Below are positions 1-7,855 of a DNA stretch of 10,766 bases, in pieces. The DNA lies in the NCBI GenBank assembly GCA_947462695.1, contig CANHQC010000044.1, positions 1 to 10,766 of the forward strand. The letters are read 5' to 3'. The stretch's first letter is position 1; every line of letters begins with the position of its first letter. The position numbers were made by a program, and so were the translations under genes. The notes under the pieces are model-generated. The model did no database searches, was not told where the DNA came from, and saw only the letters and a list, made by a program, of their open reading frames with translations. This stretch comes from Flavobacteriales bacterium (lineage in GTDB: Bacteria > Bacteroidota > Bacteroidia > Flavobacteriales_D > Crocinitomicaceae).

Positions 1-553
1 AACAATGGATTTAACGGGTTACACCAATCCACACGTGAATTTTTCAAAGTGGTTCTTTTGTCTTTACGGTAATCCACCAGATGACACCTTAAAGGTTATT
101 GTAAATAATGGATTAACATCGGTAGTAATTAGCCAGACAGTGTCGGACACCAATTTATTTTACCAATGGGTTCCTGAAAGCATAAGGTTGTTGGATTTTA
201 TAACGCCAACAGCAAATATGCAAGTCATTATTCGAGTATCAGATAATGACGGCAACGTAAATATTACGGAGGCTGGGTTCGACTATTTTTACATTTCAAA
301 CGCAAATGTTCTGTCAACGGAAGAGTTAGCGGTTAACCGTATCCTTATCTATCCCAATCCGATGCGTGACCAGGTGATTATTGAAGGCAACGATGCTGTT
401 GGGCAGACATATACAATTCGATCTGTAGAAGGAAGTCTTGTGGCTAGTGGAATTTGTTTGGAGTCCAAAACACAGCTTAATATTGAGAAATTCAGTTCAG
501 GGATTTACCTTATTGAATGTAAGGGTCAAATACGGAAGGTTATAAAGGAGTAG
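1..553 (+). CDS. C-terminal part of a type IX secreted protein (5' end outside the window)
   Basis: Frame 2 is open from the left edge, so the ATG at base 5 is probably internal: no signal peptide follows it and a folded domain is already under way. Numbering from that ATG, residues 1-98 look like a beta-sandwich of the kind that sits before the sorting domain in Bacteroidota secreted peptidases and adhesins (the SKWFF, WVPES and EAGFDYFYI segments). Residues about 110-182 are a type A type IX secretion sorting domain: YPNP at 116-119, a beta-rich stretch, then SSGIYLIE and a short basic tail. In this family the tail directs export through the outer membrane and is removed at the cell surface. 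The catalytic or adhesive part lies upstream, so the enzyme class cannot be told. A zinc carboxypeptidase-like or other metallopeptidase is one possibility. No clear terminator follows. Confidence 0.85.
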   Translation, partial: TMDLTGYTNPHVNFSKWFFCLYGNPPDDTLKVIVNNGLTSVVISQTVSDTNLFYQWVPESIRLLDFITPTANMQVIIRVSDNDGNVNITEAGFDYFYISNANVLSTEELAVNRILIYPNPMRDQVIIEGNDAVGQTYTIRSVEGSLVASGICLESKTQLNIEKFSSGIYLIECKGQIRKVIKE

Positions 554-576
554 CTGTTAACTTTAAATAATTCCTA

Positions 577-609
577 TTGAATCTGTTCTATTGGTGTTCC
601 GTATCTTTG
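577..609 (+). promoter_or_regulatory. Bacteroidota-type promoter for the five-gene envelope set
   Basis: TTG at 577-579, a 22-nt spacer, then TATCTTTG at 602-609, which fits the Bacteroidota primary sigma factor pattern TTTG...TAnnTTTG. The -7 box ends 7 nt before the ATG at 617. Transcription would therefore begin at or just before the start codon, giving a leaderless or nearly leaderless mRNA. The spacer is at the long end of the usual range. Confidence 0.6.
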
Positions 610-616
610 AAATCAA

Positions 617-1588
617 ATGCAAGAAAAGTCAACCGATCAAATACATGTTTCCATCGTTGTTCCACTCTTCAATGAGTCGGAATCATTGCCAGAATTAGAC
701 GCTTGGATTCAACAAGTCGCGATAAACAACAACCTTAATTACGAGGTGGTTTACGTGGATGATGGAAGTAAAGATGGTTCTTGGAATGTCATCGAAGAAT
801 TGGCGTTAAAGAATTCAGCAGTACGTGGCATCAAATTCCAACGGAATTATGGAAAGTCTGCGGCTCTTCAAAAAGGGTTTGAAGCTGTTAATGGCAGCGT
901 AGTCATTACAATGGATGCTGATCTTCAAGATTCGCCCGAAGAAATTCCGGAATTGTATAGAATGATCGTAGAAGATGACTTTGATGTGGTTTCTGGTTGG
1001 AAACAAAAGCGATACGATCCAATTTCTAAAACCTTACCAACAAAAATCTATAATTGGGCTGCTCGAAGATTAACAGGAATCTACTTGCATGATTTTAATT
1101 GTGGGTTGAAAGCCTATAAAAAAGAGGTCGTTAAAAGCATTGAAATATACGGCGACATGCACCGCTACATTCCGCCACTTGCAAAGTATGCCGGATTCAA
1201 TAAGATAGGGGAGAAAGTTGTACAGCACCAATCAAGAAAATACGGTGTATCCAAATTTGGCCTTAACCGCTTTGTGAATGGTCCACTCGATTTATTGTCT
1301 GTCGTTTTTATGGGCAAATTCGGCAAAAAACCTATGCATTTCTTTGGTGCAATCGGCTTGTTGATGTTTGTAATTGGCTTTGGTTTTTCATTCTATATTG
1401 GTATCGATAAATTATTTTTTGACCGTTCTGCAAAATTGATTGCTGATCGAACGGAGTTTTACATTGCATTAGCTGCGATGGTGATGGGCGTGCAATTTTT
1501 TCTGGCTGGATTCCTTGCCGAATTGATAGGTCGAAACTCCTCTCAGCGAAATGTGTATTTAGTTGAAAAAACTGTTGGCACGAAATGA
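617..1588 (+). CDS. GT2 family glycosyltransferase, polyprenyl-phosphate (GtrB/DPM1-like) type, membrane anchored
   Basis: This 323-residue protein has a GT-A fold followed by two membrane helices, the layout of bacterial GtrB-like enzymes that transfer a sugar from a nucleotide donor to undecaprenyl phosphate on the cytoplasmic face. Visible motifs are VSIVVPLFNE (11-20), YVDDGSKDGS for nucleotide binding (46-55), RNYGKSAAL (76-84) and the metal-binding DADLQD (100-105). An RKYGVSKFG segment, matching the conserved R..G.SK of the family, comes just before the membrane region. Helices lie near 241-265 and 281-304. The start at 617 is the only sensible one, because beta-strand 1 begins about ten residues in. 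It overlaps the next gene by 4 bp (ATGA), so translation is probably coupled. The donor sugar cannot be read from the sequence. A bactoprenol glucosyl- or mannosyltransferase role is family inference. Confidence 0.85.
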   Translation: MQEKSTDQIHVSIVVPLFNESESLPELDAWIQQVAINNNLNYEVVYVDDGSKDGSWNVIEELALKNSAVRGIKFQRNYGKSAALQKGFEAVNGSVVITMDADLQDSPEEIPELYRMIVEDDFDVVSGWKQKRYDPISKTLPTKIYNWAARRLTGIYLHDFNCGLKAYKKEVVKSIEIYGDMHRYIPPLAKYAGFNKIGEKVVQHQSRKYGVSKFGLNRFVNGPLDLLSVVFMGKFGKKPMHFFGAIGLLMFVIGFGFSFYIGIDKLFFDRSAKLIADRTEFYIALAAMVMGVQFFLAGFLAELIGRNSSQRNVYLVEKTVGTK

Positions 1589-2130
1589 GTTGGGGAATTG
1601 ACGACACTTGGACGTTGTTCTTGGATCGTGACGGTGTGATCAATCGGCGCATATTAAGTGGCTACGTTACGTCAATCGAAGAGTTTGAATTTCTAGATGA
1701 TGTGCCGCAAACTATCGCTTCATTTTCTCAGTTGTTTCGATTTGTTTTTGTGGTAACCAATCAACAAGGCATTGGGAAAGGTTTAATGTCAGAGAGTAAC
1801 CTGGTAGAAATTCACCGTTACATGGAACAAAAAGTGGAAGAAATGAACGGTCGAATCACCAGAACATATTACGCTCCAGGAATTGTTTCCCCCGACAATC
1901 AACTTCGTAAGCCGAAGCCAGGAATGGCATTGTTAGCTCAGCGTCAGCACAAAGGTGTAGATTTTCAGCGTTCCATAATGGTTGGTGATACAGATTCCGA
2001 TATGATTTTCGGTAAAAATCTTGGAATGAAAACCGTTCGAATTGCAACTGAACATGAGAAAATAGGTGTAGACGCCGATTTAACGGTTGAACGATTGGTA
2101 GATTTTTTAAATTGGATGAAGCCATGTTGA
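1585..2130 (+). CDS. HAD-IIIA phosphatase, GmhB/histidinol-phosphatase-like, without the zinc cysteines
   Basis: This 181-residue HAD hydrolase carries all four motifs: FLDRDGVIN with nucleophile D14 and acid/base D16, VVTNQQGIGKG with T58, the RKPKP lysine motif (108-112) and GDTDSD (134-139). Layout and length match the family of D-glycero-D-manno-heptose 1,7-bisphosphate phosphatase and the histidinol-phosphate phosphatase domain. The loop before RKPKP, which in GmhB carries a Cys/His zinc site, reads YYAPGIVSPDNQLRKPKP and has no cysteine or histidine, so no zinc site is present. The substrate is probably a small sugar phosphate or other phosphomonoester but is not identifiable. The gene overlaps the GT2 gene by 4 bp and the next gene by 7 bp, which suggests coupled expression and a role in the same glycan or envelope pathway. 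Confidence 0.75.
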   Translation: MSWGIDDTWTLFLDRDGVINRRILSGYVTSIEEFEFLDDVPQTIASFSQLFRFVFVVTNQQGIGKGLMSESNLVEIHRYMEQKVEEMNGRITRTYYAPGIVSPDNQLRKPKPGMALLAQRQHKGVDFQRSIMVGDTDSDMIFGKNLGMKTVRIATEHEKIGVDADLTVERLVDFLNWMKPC

Positions 2131-2873
2131 AATACCTGTATGTTTTTCTGCTTTTTTTATCCTGCAACACTTGGGCTCAAAACCTTACAGATAGTAAAGG
2201 ACGAAAACAAGGAGTATGGAGTAAAACGTATCCAAAATCAAAGGTTGTTCAATATAAAGGGCAATTTAAAGACGATGTGCCTGTTGGAACGTTTACGTAC
2301 TACTATGAGGACGGAAAAGTTAAAGCAGTTATTAAACATGGGTTAAATGCCACGCGTTCTGAAGCCTACTTTTACCATCCGAATACCAAATTAATGACTT
2401 ACGGCATCTACCGCTCCCAAAAGAAAGACTCGGTTTGGATTAATTTAAATGAAGATGGTCTTTTGACATTCACAGAAGAATACAAGAATGATCAATTGAA
2501 TGGAAAACGAGCACGCTATTTTCTTCCAGAACGCGAAAATGAAAAACAACGCGTTTCTGCGGTTGAACAATATGCCAATGGAAAGTTAAACGGTGAGTAC
2601 ATTGAATACCTTATTACAGGTACAGCAATCCTCAAAGGGGCCTATAAAGACGGAATGAAAATAGGCATTTGGGAATCATTTCATCAAAATGGTCAAAAAA
2701 TGGCTTTGGAACGTTATAAAAATGGCGTTCTTCACGGTTGGTGCATTATTTATGACCTTAAAGGGGTGCAGTCAGGGAAGTCATACTTTTTTGAAGGAAA
2801 ACGGCTGGAGGGAAAGGCATTAAATGCTAAACTCAATGAGTTGAAGCAAAAAGGGATCGACCCAAATCAATAA
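2124..2873 (+). CDS. Exported MORN-repeat protein
   Basis: A 249-residue protein with a signal peptide (MLKYLYVFLLFLSCNTWAQ, likely cut after A18), followed by about seven copies of a MORN-2-like repeat of roughly 20-25 residues. The repeat pattern is Y(K/A)(D/N)G.(L/M).G.(W/Y)...(Y/H)..G, for example YKDGMKIGIWESFHQNG and YKNGVLHGWCIIYDLKG. Such repeats are common in Bacteroidota exported proteins and in proteins named YwqK-like antitoxins; that name says little about function. The ATG at 2124 is preferred over an upstream in-frame TTG at 2112, because the TTG start would put MDEA, with two acidic residues, in front of the signal peptide. The start lies inside the end of the phosphatase gene (7-bp overlap). 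The SP I site fits better than a lipobox, since F at -3 before C14 is atypical. A scaffold or binding role in the periplasm is inference. Confidence 0.7.
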   Translation: MLKYLYVFLLFLSCNTWAQNLTDSKGRKQGVWSKTYPKSKVVQYKGQFKDDVPVGTFTYYYEDGKVKAVIKHGLNATRSEAYFYHPNTKLMTYGIYRSQKKDSVWINLNEDGLLTFTEEYKNDQLNGKRARYFLPERENEKQRVSAVEQYANGKLNGEYIEYLITGTAILKGAYKDGMKIGIWESFHQNGQKMALERYKNGVLHGWCIIYDLKGVQSGKSYFFEGKRLEGKALNAKLNELKQKGIDPNQ

Positions 2874-2891
2874 TTACCTTATTTTCGTAGT

Positions 2892-3578
2892 ATGTTAATC
2901 AGGGTTTTGAACATAACACTAGCTGCATTAATTGCTATTTTGATTGTATCATGTAAAAAAGATACAAACCTGACTGATTTTCATGAAGACTATTTTCCAT
3001 TAAATGAAGGACATTTTGTTGTCTACGATGTAGTCGAAATTAACCATGATGTGGATAATGCTGTTCAGCATGACACCATGTATTACCAATTGAAAACAGT
3101 TATCGGAGATACGGTGATAGATAATCTTGGTAGAGTTGCAAGAAAGTACTTGCGTTACACTCGTGTTTCTAGTTCTGATATGTGGGAACTTAAAGATGTC
3201 TGGACGACAATTCTCGATGGAACGTTGGCTGAATTAATGGAAGAAAATCAACGGATCATAAAACTTGTCCTTCCACCAACTTCAAATAAAAAATGGAACC
3301 CGAATAGCTTCACTGTTTTACCTGAATTGGAAGCGTATTACGTGTCAATCCATAAACCTAAAACACTTAATTCGTTGGTTTTTGATAGCACATTAACCGT
3401 CGATCAAGAAGATTTTTTCTCAATGGTTGATTACCGAAGAAAGTATGAGGTCTACGCAAAGAACGTGGGCATGGTAAAAAAGGTGTTTAAAGATTTAATT
3501 ATTGCTGGATTTGACAAAACAAATGTCCAAAAAGGTAAAGAATTAGAATTGACCTGCACTGACTTTGGTGTGGAATGA
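2892..3578 (+). CDS. Lipoprotein of unknown function
   Basis: A 228-residue protein with a type II signal peptide: a hydrophobic stretch from residue 6 and lipobox IVSC with the lipidated cysteine at 21, followed by KKDTN. The mature part opens with DYFPLNEGHFVVYDV, a start often seen in Bacteroidota lipoproteins (YFPL..G...Y.V), and is predicted to be mostly beta-strand with scattered charged turns. No catalytic motif is recognisable. It sits 18 bp after the MORN gene and 7 bp before the GT4 gene, so it is very probably part of the same transcript. Whether it faces the periplasm or the surface cannot be decided, because the residues after the cysteine do not form a clear Bacteroidota surface-export signal. 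I do not recognise a family with a known job. Confidence 0.75.
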   Translation: MLIRVLNITLAALIAILIVSCKKDTNLTDFHEDYFPLNEGHFVVYDVVEINHDVDNAVQHDTMYYQLKTVIGDTVIDNLGRVARKYLRYTRVSSSDMWELKDVWTTILDGTLAELMEENQRIIKLVLPPTSNKKWNPNSFTVLPELEAYYVSIHKPKTLNSLVFDSTLTVDQEDFFSMVDYRRKYEVYAKNVGMVKKVFKDLIIAGFDKTNVQKGKELELTCTDFGVE

Positions 3579-3585
3579 TTGAGGA

Positions 3586-4713
3586 ATGAAGGAAAAGAAA
3601 CTTTCAATTTTTTCGGCATTTTATCCTTTTCGTGGAGGTATCGCTCAATTTAACGCGCGATTTTACAGGTCGCTTGAGCGGATCTCAAAAGTGAATGCAT
3701 TCACATTTAATCAGCAATACCCCTCTTGGCTTTTTCCCGGTCAAACGCAATTTGTGACTGATCTAGATAACGCGGATTCAATTCCTGCAGATCGTGTTGT
3801 AAGTACTTTCCGACCTTGGACTTATATTTCAGCTGCGTGGAAATTACGCAAATCGAAACCAACAGTATACATCGCCAATTATTGGATGACAATTTTTACT
3901 CCGATGTACGTGGTGTTTAATTTGTTTCTCCCTAAGAAGGTGAAACGAATAGCACTGCTCCACAACTTTATTCCTCATGAAAAACGATTTTTTGACCGTT
4001 TGCTCAATCGATGGATGGTCAAATTGTTCGATGGTTTTGTTGTAATGTCTGATAAAGTGAGGGATGATTTGCTGAGCGTTCATCCTGAAGCTCGATTTGT
4101 TCAACTTGAACATCCCTGGTATGATCATTTTGGAACACCAATGGACCAAGCAGTTGCTCGAGAAAGGTTAGGAATAAGTCTAACGAAGCATACACTTTTG
4201 TTTTTTGGAATCATCCGTGAATACAAAGGGTTAGACTTGCTAATCAACGCAATGGATGAACTTGATTCGGATTATCAACTCGTTATTGCGGGAGAGGTCT
4301 ACGGTGATTTCGCTTATTTAGAGCAATTGATTTCCAAATCGAAGAATAAATCGAATATTCACTTATTCAATTCCTACATTTCAGATGAAGAGGTAAAATG
4401 GTATTTTTCTGCCGCGGATGTATGCGTTTTGCCCTATAAAAGTGCCACACAATCCGGCGTAACTGCAACATCTTTTTACTTTAACGTTCCTGTCATTGCT
4501 ACAAATGTTGGTGGCTTAAGTCAATCGGTTGGTCATGAAGTCAAAGGACTTATCGCTGATTATCCAACAGTTGAATCCCTGGCAACAACAATACAACGTT
4601 ACACAGCTGAAGAGTGGAAATCAAAATGTCAACAGGCAATTACCCATGCAAGGCATCGTTATTCGTGGGATTATTTTGCGAAAGAAGTCCTTGAATTTTC
4701 GGATCGAATCTAG
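3586..4713 (+). CDS. GT4 family glycosyltransferase (GT-B fold), cytoplasmic
   Basis: A 375-residue GT-B retaining glycosyltransferase. The N-terminal acceptor domain opens with LSIFSAFYPFRGGIAQFNA, whose glycine loop (RGG) is typical of the family. The C-terminal donor domain begins at FFGIIREYKGLDLL (206-219), with the R...KG pair that contacts the donor phosphate. It continues through DVCVLPYKSATQSGV (278-292) to PVIATNVGGL (302-311). The usual EX7E pair near the donor site is not present: the stretch reads LPYKSATQSGVTATSFYFN, with Q289 in place of an acidic residue. From memory, an ATQSG variant recurs in Bacteroidota GT4 proteins, so this is probably a subfamily feature rather than decay. 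GAGGA lies directly against the start codon, too close to act as a normal ribosome site. Acceptor and donor are unknown. Adding sugars to a lipid-linked glycan begun by the GT2 enzyme is a plausible inference. Confidence 0.8.
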   Translation: MKEKKLSIFSAFYPFRGGIAQFNARFYRSLERISKVNAFTFNQQYPSWLFPGQTQFVTDLDNADSIPADRVVSTFRPWTYISAAWKLRKSKPTVYIANYWMTIFTPMYVVFNLFLPKKVKRIALLHNFIPHEKRFFDRLLNRWMVKLFDGFVVMSDKVRDDLLSVHPEARFVQLEHPWYDHFGTPMDQAVARERLGISLTKHTLLFFGIIREYKGLDLLINAMDELDSDYQLVIAGEVYGDFAYLEQLISKSKNKSNIHLFNSYISDEEVKWYFSAADVCVLPYKSATQSGVTATSFYFNVPVIATNVGGLSQSVGHEVKGLIADYPTVESLATTIQRYTAEEWKSKCQQAITHARHRYSWDYFAKEVLEFSDRI

Positions 4714-4762
4714 TTGTCAAATCACCATTCTGCGAAATCTTTGTAATTACCTTCATTGATTA

Positions 4763-4793
4763 TTGAATTTAACCAAGCGAAATTCTATATTTG
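4763..4793 (+). promoter_or_regulatory. Bacteroidota-type promoter for secDF
   Basis: TTG at 4763-4765, a 20-nt spacer, then TATATTTG at 4786-4793, an exact TAnnTTTG match. It predicts a start of transcription near 4798-4800 and a 5' leader of about 28-30 nt. The leader has no Shine-Dalgarno sequence, as is usual in this phylum. The 114-bp gap that holds it shows no clear terminator hairpin, so some read-through from the upstream glycosyltransferase gene is possible. Confidence 0.7.
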
Positions 4794-4827
4794 CAGGCTT
4801 AATTGAATAACTAACTGTCTTACGATC

Positions 4828-7803
4828 ATGCGTAACAAAGGATTTTTCTGGTTTTTAACCATCATTTTAACAATAGTATGCTTTTACCAGTTGTCGTTTA
4901 CACTGGTGTCAAATTCTGAAGAGAAGAAAGCAGATAAATTGGCTAACGAGCAAGTTGCAGAGTTGAAAAAGAAATCAGCAACTACTGGTGATAGTGCTCT
5001 TCTTCCGAATGGTACTTATGCCAATTTTAAGTTGCCAGAAGGCGAGGCCATTGCAAAGGCTGCTTTAGTAAACCAAATCTTAAAAGAAAAAGGGGATACT
5101 AAGGTTTACCCGGTATTCGGTTCAACTTTCGCTGAGACTAAAAAACGAAGCCTTGCTTTTGGTTTGGATCTTGTCGGAGGTATGAGCGTAACCTTGGAAA
5201 TTTCAACTGCTGAATTGGTAAAAAATTACGCAAGAAATCCACGCGATTTAAAGTTTAAAAAGCCTTTTGAAAGTGCACAACGCATCGTTCAGTCAGTTGG
5301 TGGTGATTTTATAACTGTCTTTATTAAAGAAAACAAGCGCATTAACAATATGCCAGTTGTACGGTTGTTTGAAGTGAGTGACCTTGAAGGTATGGATATG
5401 AAATCCACTGATAGCGATGTGGAGTCTTTCTTGCGCAAGATTGCATCTTCGTCAATGGACGGTGTAGAGCAAATCATGGCGAAACGTATCAATCAGTTTG
5501 GCGTTGCACAGCCGAATATTCAAAAGGATGCCGTCAAGAACAGACTTTATATTGAACTTCCAGGTGTACAAGATGAAAAAACTGTAGCTGAAAAGCTTCA
5601 GTCAACTGCAAATCTTCAATTCTTTGAAACATACGCTCCGAGTGAGTTGGCTGGTGCTTGGCAACAGGCTTCGGTTATTTCCCGATCAAAGGAGGTGAAA
5701 GTAGCAGATCTTCCAGCAGCTGCTGATTCAACGGATACTGCAAAAACTGAAAAACCGGCTGAGTCGTTATCGAGTCTTGGTGGAGGTCAAAAAGGATTAA
5801 CGGACTATGTGAAATCATCGGGTGATTATGCCATGGGATATGTTTCTCCTGAGAATAAAACGCTAGTGGATGAGTTATTGAAGCGCGATGATGTGATGGC
5901 TGTATTCCCTGAGGACGTAAAGTTCATGTGGTCTTCTGATTTAGAGGATGTAGCGGTAAATTCGAAAGAAAAAGCATATTTCATTTACGCCATTCGCATT
6001 CCAGATAACGGAAAAGCTAAAGTTGGTGGAAAGGATATTAAATCCGCTTCAACAGGTTATGACGAGCAATCAGGAGGAATTACTGTAGACCTTTCAATGA
6101 CGGTTGAAGGGGCAGATAAATGGGCTGAAATGACGTCTGACAACGTGGGACGTGTGGTTGCCATAACAATGGACAATGTTGTATATAGCGCTCCTAGAGT
6201 AATGAATGCAATTACAGGTGGCAATACACAGATATCAGGATCTTTCTCAATTGAAGAAGCAAAAGATCTTTCAGGATTACTTAACGGTGGAGCTTTACCA
6301 GCGCCATGTGTCATTGTAGATCAATCGAAAGTAGGTCCAACTATTGGTGCAGAGAATTCCCGTGCAGGTTTGGTTTCATTTGTGTTTGCATTCATAGCTG
6401 TACTTCTGTACATGTGGTTCTACTATGGTAAATCTGGATTAGTTGCAAATATTGCACTTACTGCCAATGTCATTTTCATCTTTGGAAGTTTGGCATCTTT
6501 TGGTGCTGTACTTACGCTTGCAGGTATTGCAGGTATTGTGCTTACGATTGGTACGGCCGTCGATGCGAACATCCTCATTTTTGAACGTGTTAGGGAAGAG
6601 CAAGCGAGAGGGGTTGATTTAGCAGGTTCAATTCAAATTGGATTTAAAAAAGCATTGCCTTCCATCATTGATGCGAACGTAACGCATTTATTAGTTGCTA
6701 TCATTTTGAAGGTTTTTGGAACTGGTGAGATTGAGTCGTTTGCTACAACATTAATCATCGGTATTTTTACCTCAATGTTTAGTGCTATCGTAATTGGTAG
6801 ATTGGTTATCAATGCGTGGTTAACGAAAGGAAAGGACATCACTTTTTCAACCAAGTTCTCAAAAGGGTTGTTCCAGAACTTCAATATTGATTGGGTTGGA
6901 AAAAGAAAGTACTATTACATTTTTTCAATAACAGTTACCGTACTTGGTTTGGTAGCTTTATTCGGACGCGGCCTTAAACAAAGTGTTGAATTTACAGGGG
7001 GACGTACATTTGAAGTAAAATTTGAAAATAAAGTAGATATCGAATACCTCAGAGGTCAGCTATCTAAAGTGTTTGTTGAAAACAAGGAGGTTGCCTCTAT
7101 CGATTTAAAGACCAAGTCAAGTGAATACAAGGTTGAAATCGTAACGAACTACCTATTGAAGAAAGAAGGGTCTACAGAAGAAGTGAAGGCTCAATTGACA
7201 AAAGCACTTGATGCATCCCAACCTAAATTCGGTAAGTACCAAATTGAGGGAATGCGAAGTATTTCTGCCGCTGTATCAAGTGAGTTATGGACATCTTCAG
7301 CTATCGCATTAACCTTATCAATGATCGCTATTTTTGGTTACATTTTGCTTCGTTTCGGACAGTGGCAATATTCACTAGGTGCAATTGTTGGTTTGGCGCA
7401 TGATGCGTTCTTTGTTATTTCAGTATTCTCTTTATTGCATGGGTTTTTGCCTTTTAGCCTTGACGTAAATCAGGCGTTTATTGCAGCAATATTAACTGTA
7501 ATCGGTTATTCGATGAACGATACGGTAATTGTCTTTGACCGGATAAGAGAGAATTTAAGGATGAACAAAAACGCTGAAGATCATAAGCAAATCATCAACG
7601 ATTCTTTGAACAAAACCATAAGTAGAACAGTCAATACATCAATGACTTTGTTCGTGGTTGTCTTGATAATGTTCATCTTCGGTGGTCCAGCTATTAAAGG
7701 ATTCTTATTCGCATTATTAGTGGGTGTAGTGATTGGTACGTATTCTTCACTATGTGTAGCTACACCAATTCTAATTGATTTCTCGAAAAGATTAAAAGCT
7801 TAG
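4828..7803 (+). CDS. secDF: Fused protein translocase subunit SecDF
   Basis: A 991-residue fusion of SecD and SecF, the proton-driven accessory of the SecYEG channel that helps pull exported proteins through the inner membrane. The SecD half (1 to about 665) has a first membrane helix near 6-26, GLDLVGG (112-118) at the start of the periplasmic part, and a low-complexity Ala/Thr/Lys/Ser linker near 292-325. Next come the conserved SGLLNGGALPAP region and a membrane block from about 513. That block contains GTAVDANILIFER, with the proton-path aspartate D579. The SecF half (about 690-991) has a first helix near 695-713, SVEFTGG (719-725, where most SecF have GIDFTGG) and YSMNDTVIVFDRIREN (894-909) with D898. 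Fusion is the normal state in Bacteroidota. GLDLVGG has V where E. coli SecD has R. Its own promoter lies just upstream and a terminator hairpin just downstream. Confidence 0.97.
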   Translation: MRNKGFFWFLTIILTIVCFYQLSFTLVSNSEEKKADKLANEQVAELKKKSATTGDSALLPNGTYANFKLPEGEAIAKAALVNQILKEKGDTKVYPVFGSTFAETKKRSLAFGLDLVGGMSVTLEISTAELVKNYARNPRDLKFKKPFESAQRIVQSVGGDFITVFIKENKRINNMPVVRLFEVSDLEGMDMKSTDSDVESFLRKIASSSMDGVEQIMAKRINQFGVAQPNIQKDAVKNRLYIELPGVQDEKTVAEKLQSTANLQFFETYAPSELAGAWQQASVISRSKEVKVADLPAAADSTDTAKTEKPAESLSSLGGGQKGLTDYVKSSGDYAMGYVSPENKTLVDELLKRDDVMAVFPEDVKFMWSSDLEDVAVNSKEKAYFIYAIRIPDNGKAKVGGKDIKSASTGYDEQSGGITVDLSMTVEGADKWAEMTSDNVGRVVAITMDNVVYSAPRVMNAITGGNTQISGSFSIEEAKDLSGLLNGGALPAPCVIVDQSKVGPTIGAENSRAGLVSFVFAFIAVLLYMWFYYGKSGLVANIALTANVIFIFGSLASFGAVLTLAGIAGIVLTIGTAVDANILIFERVREEQARGVDLAGSIQIGFKKALPSIIDANVTHLLVAIILKVFGTGEIESFATTLIIGIFTSMFSAIVIGRLVINAWLTKGKDITFSTKFSKGLFQNFNIDWVGKRKYYYIFSITVTVLGLVALFGRGLKQSVEFTGGRTFEVKFENKVDIEYLRGQLSKVFVENKEVASIDLKTKSSEYKVEIVTNYLLKKEGSTEEVKAQLTKALDASQPKFGKYQIEGMRSISAAVSSELWTSSAIALTLSMIAIFGYILLRFGQWQYSLGAIVGLAHDAFFVISVFSLLHGFLPFSLDVNQAFIAAILTVIGYSMNDTVIVFDRIRENLRMNKNAEDHKQIINDSLNKTISRTVNTSMTLFVVVLIMFIFGGPAIKGFLFALLVGVVIGTYSSLCVATPILIDFSKRLKA

Positions 7804-7827
7804 TATTAAACGAATGTTTATGCTGAT

Positions 7828-7855
7828 AAAAAGAGCCTCTAAAGGCTCTTTTTTT
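7828..7855. terminator. Bidirectional rho-independent terminator between secDF and the nuclease gene
   Basis: AAAAAGAGCC (7828-7837) pairs with GGCTCTTTTT (7844-7853) around a 6-nt loop. T-runs follow on both strands: seven T on plus (7849-7855) and five on minus. It lies 24 nt after the secDF stop and overlaps the stop codon of the minus-strand nuclease gene, so it serves both convergent genes. Confidence 0.9.

Noticed and set aside
2874..2891. Possible separate promoter (TATTTTCG) before the lipoprotein gene
   Set aside because: One mismatch in the most conserved part of the box, and no TTG at 17-23 nt upstream.
3581..3585. GAGGA as a Shine-Dalgarno site for the GT4 gene
   Set aside because: It abuts the ATG with no spacer, so it cannot pair in the normal geometry.
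4751..4770. Imperfect palindrome around TTCATTGATTATTGAA upstream of secDF
   Set aside because: Only the outer 4 bp match cleanly, and AT-rich DNA gives such near-palindromes by chance.
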